A stretch of 33,744 bases of DNA from Lentisphaerae bacterium RIFOXYC12_FULL_60_16 (lineage in GTDB: Bacteria > Verrucomicrobiota > Kiritimatiellia > UBA8416 > YA12-FULL-60-10): the NCBI GenBank assembly GCA_001803315.1, contig MHBQ01000156.1, forward strand, positions 53,092 through 86,835, written 5' to 3'. The notes beneath the pieces were generated by a model that made no database searches, was not told the origin of the DNA, and was given only the letters and a program-made list of their open reading frames with translations. The first letter of the stretch is position 1. Each line of letters begins with the position of its first letter. Of this stretch, positions 32,986 through 33,744 are shown one piece after another. Both the position numbers and the translations under genes were made by a program.

Positions 32986-33744
32986 CTACTCATCCGATTC
33001 CTCATCTTCCCACTCGTCCTCGGGTGCGGCTTGGGGCGCGTGAGAGACGGCGTCTTTGCCCATGGCGCGCTCGACATGGGCAATAAGGGCCTTCTTGCGA
33101 GCTTCATAGAAAGCAGGGAAGTCGTCCGTGCGCAGGAGCCCGGGGTCTATGACGTGCGTGCGGAGAATGGCGTCCTGCTCGTCAACTCCGATACCGACGT
33201 GACTGTGCGTGCGGATGTCCTCAAGGTATGCGGATGGGGCCTTGCCTCCGATCATGCGGTTGGCTTTGTATGAGATGGCCGTCTTGTTGACGATGGAGTT
33301 GAAAACGGCCGGCGTAATGCCCTGGGCCTTGCACCATGCCTTGGGGAAGATGTGATGGATGTCGATCTTGCACTCATCCCGGTCCAGGTCAATCATGCGC
33401 GCCTTCCAGAAGAAGTCCTGGGAACCCTCGCGCTGGAGAAGGACGTACAACCCCCGGTACGCCGCGCTTGTCCGCGTCCGCAGGGTGTCCAACCGGGACA
33501 CCTGGAAGCCGGCATCCACGACCGTCTTGGGCTCGGGTGCGCCGGGTACGTCGCTCCATGCCAGCAGATCCTGCAAATCAAGGGCGTTGCGCGTCTCAAC
33601 GGCGCCGCCATACAGTTCGCCGAAGACGCCGCACCAGAACCACCGCCGGAGCTTGTCCTTGATCGCCGGTTCGAGCCACCGTTCGCCGAGATACACCATC
33701 GTCGCCGCAAGCGGGATAAGTTGCGTCCGGTAGGGCAGGAAGTC
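32986..33744 (-). CDS. DUF262/DUF1524 (GmrSD-like) nuclease, C-terminal part, 5'-partial
   Basis: The minus-strand frame runs from the window edge (FLPYRTQLIPLAATMVYL at its N-terminal end) to 32986, so the start lies outside; a 33699 start is only an internal Met. The C-terminal half carries the DUF1524 HNH-type nuclease signature DIHHIFPKAWCK followed by NSIVNKTAISYKANRMIG. The N-terminal region is the end of a DUF262-type domain, which hydrolyses NTP in GmrSD. GmrSD enzymes are type IV restriction systems that cut modified phage DNA; many DUF262 proteins have other or unknown targets. An acidic tail ends the protein. It points at tRNA-Ser across about 400 gene-free bases, suggesting a defence island beginning at a tRNA. 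Confidence 0.8.
   Translation of the reverse strand, partial: DFLPYRTQLIPLAATMVYLGERWLEPAIKDKLRRWFWCGVFGELYGGAVETRNALDLQDLLAWSDVPGAPEPKTVVDAGFQVSRLDTLRTRTSAAYRGLYVLLQREGSQDFFWKARMIDLDRDECKIDIHHIFPKAWCKAQGITPAVFNSIVNKTAISYKANRMIGGKAPSAYLEDIRTHSHVGIGVDEQDAILRTHVIDPGLLRTDDFPAFYEARKKALIAHVERAMGKDAVSHAPQAAPEDEWEDEESDE

Overview
The window reads as a chromosomal segment of a Gram-negative bacterium of the Planctomycetes-Verrucomicrobia-Chlamydiae (PVC) superphylum, most likely near Kiritimatiellota/Lentisphaerota. It is joined at its left edge to the end of a phage-like integrated element. Heptose and Kdo genes (gmhA, kdsD) imply an LPS outer membrane. The mcsA-mcsB-clpC cluster and the rpsP-trmD-rplS-rnhB order without rimM recall Chlamydiae. 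SUMF1-domain, UroD-like, sugar-isomerase and GH95-like genes are typical of anaerobic or marine PVC saccharide degraders. The placement is inference from gene content and order; no phylogeny was run.

Region 1 (1-7768) is the right-hand part of a mobile element, all on the + strand. It carries a frameshifted D5/P4-type primase-helicase, nested inverted repeats, a PLD-like (HKD) protein, a small-terminase-like protein, a large terminase, two helical unknown proteins, a 40-codon ORF, an ERCC4-type nuclease, two small HTH-like proteins and one unknown. Most genes overlap by 4 bases or nearly touch. No capsid, portal or tail gene follows the terminase. The element ends exactly at the 5' 40 nt of a tRNA-Ser(UGA) gene on the minus strand, cut in the anticodon loop.

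Region 2 (7770-19311) is chromosomal backbone: gmhA, a secreted unknown, tRNA-Leu(CAG), ilvE, the protein-arginine-phosphorylation and proteolysis cluster mcsA-mcsB-clpC, the ribosomal/tRNA-modification cluster rpsP-trmD-rplS-rnhB-yraN, and a secreted SUMF1-domain protein.

Region 3 (19366-20615) is a tRNA-Val/tRNA-Asp pair with a strong promoter. It is followed by a 19-bp inverted repeat that includes the tRNA-Asp 3' end, a GIY-YIG protein, and a converging DUF559 endonuclease-like gene broken by a frameshift.

Region 4 (20680-32358) holds uppP, kdsD, a pyrimidine-salvage operon (deoA/pdp-cdd) fused to a UroD-like gene, a sugar isomerase/epimerase plus GH95-like hydrolase pair, a PilT-type ATPase fused to a cyclic-nucleotide-binding domain and an MshEN-like domain, and a ClC-type chloride transporter with CBS domains.

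Region 5 (32492-33744) is tRNA-Ser(GGA), about 400 nt of GC-rich palindromes without a gene, and the C-terminal part of a DUF262/DUF1524 (GmrSD-like) nuclease running off the window.
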